In this document: positions 13,308 through 13,933 of the stretch, piece after piece | Layout of the letters: every line of letters starts with the position of its first letter | Numbering within the stretch: the first letter of the stretch is position 1 | NCBI GenBank assembly: GCA_947456915.1 | Contig: CANGUQ010000046.1 | Location: 1 to 13,933 of the forward strand | DNA length: 13,933 nucleotides | Reading direction: 5' to 3' | From: Betaproteobacteria bacterium | Lineage (GTDB): Bacteria > Pseudomonadota > Gammaproteobacteria > Burkholderiales > CAIKXV01 | The notes under the pieces: model-generated | What the model was told of the DNA's origin: nothing | What the model saw: only the letters and a program-made list of their open reading frames with translations | Database searches by the model: none | Made by a program: the position numbers and the translations under genes

Positions 13308-13933
13308 TCAGGCCCCTGCAGCGGCGTTGTCCTCGACCTGCTGGATGCCGGCGATCAGCCATGCCGCGTTGCGGTCGGCAAGGCTCTTCTCGACGTGCCA
13401 GACCTCGTCGACCGGTTCCGGGTTGAACGCGTTGTCCTCGCGGATCAGACCGGTGAAGCGCACGCTCGCAATCTGCTTGTCGCCTTCGGTTACCACCGAC
13501 AGCAGCGTCGCGTCGATCGACACGACCTCGGTGCGCTGGGCCGCTTCACCGCGCTCCTGCATCTCCATCGCGATCGCGGCGTAGACCTCGGGGGTCGTGT
13601 AGTCGCGGATATCGCCGAGGTCTTTCGAGTCGTTCGCCGCCTGCAGGCGGATGAACGAGATCTTCGCGTTGCGCACGAACCCCTGCACGTCGAAATCCGC
13701 CGGAATGCGCCCCTCGGCGACGGCCGGGGCCACCGGCATCGCGGCGCCGCCCGCGCCCTGCGGCATGGCGGCCGGCGCGCTGTCGCCAGTACTCATCCGG
13801 TAAGCACCCGCCGGCTGTGCGCGGCTGCGCATCATGCGGAAGATCAGGAACGCCACGCCGGCAAGCAGCGCGAACATCATGAAGTCTCCGGCGGAGAGTC
13901 CGTCGAATGCGCCGCCGAAGAACATGGCCGCGA
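13308..13933 (-). CDS. Tim44-like domain membrane-anchored protein (5' end outside window)
   Basis: The visible 208 residues are the C-terminal part of a Tim44-domain protein as found next to ubi genes in betaproteobacteria. The frame stays open to the window edge, and family members carry a longer N-terminus, so the ATG at 13925 is probably internal. Counting from that ATG, a membrane segment falls at about 14-32 (FMMFALLAGVAFLIFRMM), an alanine/proline-rich linker at 37-72, and the Tim44-like domain at 75-205, with FVRNAKISFIRLQAANDSKDL, YTTPEVYAAIAMEMQERG, VVSIDATLLSV, ASVRFTGLIRED and VDEVWHVEKSL. The bacterial function is not established; the domain in mitochondria binds membranes during protein import. 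It is the first of the visible minus-strand ubi block, 236 bases before ubiJ, with terminator-like palindromes between them. Confidence 0.87.
   Translation of the reverse strand, partial: AAMFFGGAFDGLSAGDFMMFALLAGVAFLIFRMMRSRAQPAGAYRMSTGDSAPAAMPQGAGGAAMPVAPAVAEGRIPADFDVQGFVRNAKISFIRLQAANDSKDLGDIRDYTTPEVYAAIAMEMQERGEAAQRTEVVSIDATLLSVVTEGDKQIASVRFTGLIREDNAFNPEPVDEVWHVEKSLADRNAAWLIAGIQQVEDNAAAGA

Overview
The window is high-GC DNA that looks like a betaproteobacterial chromosome, probably Burkholderiales. This rests on coding style and gene content, not on a marker gene: two Bug/TctC-type periplasmic receptors (a family greatly expanded in Burkholderiales), and a ubiquinone cluster in the betaproteobacterial order Tim44-domain gene, ubiJ, ubiB. 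No rRNA, tRNA, CRISPR array, transposase or integrase was seen.

Layout from left to right. (1) A plus-strand pair at 2-1277: the C-terminal two thirds of a GTP cyclohydrolase II-family protein that looks more like the long URC1 (uracil catabolism) branch than housekeeping RibA, followed one base later by a cytochrome b561. (2) A minus-strand pair at 1297-3372: an exported N-terminal-cysteine Ntn amide hydrolase, then a creatininase-family amidohydrolase. (3) A plus-strand Bug receptor at 3852-4841. (4) A minus-strand pair at 4902-7709: a sodium:solute symporter, then an uncharacterised papain/C39-like-fold protein. (5) A plus-strand ORF6N-domain gene at 7976-8599 that is frameshifted and runs into the end of ubiB. 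(6) The ubi block at 8538-13933 on the minus strand: Tim44-domain protein (cut by the window edge), ubiJ and ubiB. Between ubiJ and ubiB lie a second Bug receptor (plus strand) and an NMT1/THI5-like solute-binding-type protein (minus strand) that has no export signal.

The centre (1.3-7.7 kb) reads as an accessory catabolic region. Two unrelated amide-hydrolase families and one papain-fold protein sit beside uptake components (symporter and Bug receptor), which suggests uptake and hydrolysis of small amide compounds. No substrate can be named from sequence alone. The right side is core respiratory-quinone biosynthesis (UbiB, UbiJ) interrupted by accessory transport genes. A striking pair of palindromic GGGGCC repeats lies between the Tim44-domain gene and ubiJ. 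They look like REP-type elements and could also act as a transcription terminator.

The observations most worth a second look are the altered GTP-site residues in the GTP cyclohydrolase II homologue, the unknown papain-fold protein paired with a symporter, the decayed ORF6N gene, the interrupted ubi cluster and the palindromic repeats.
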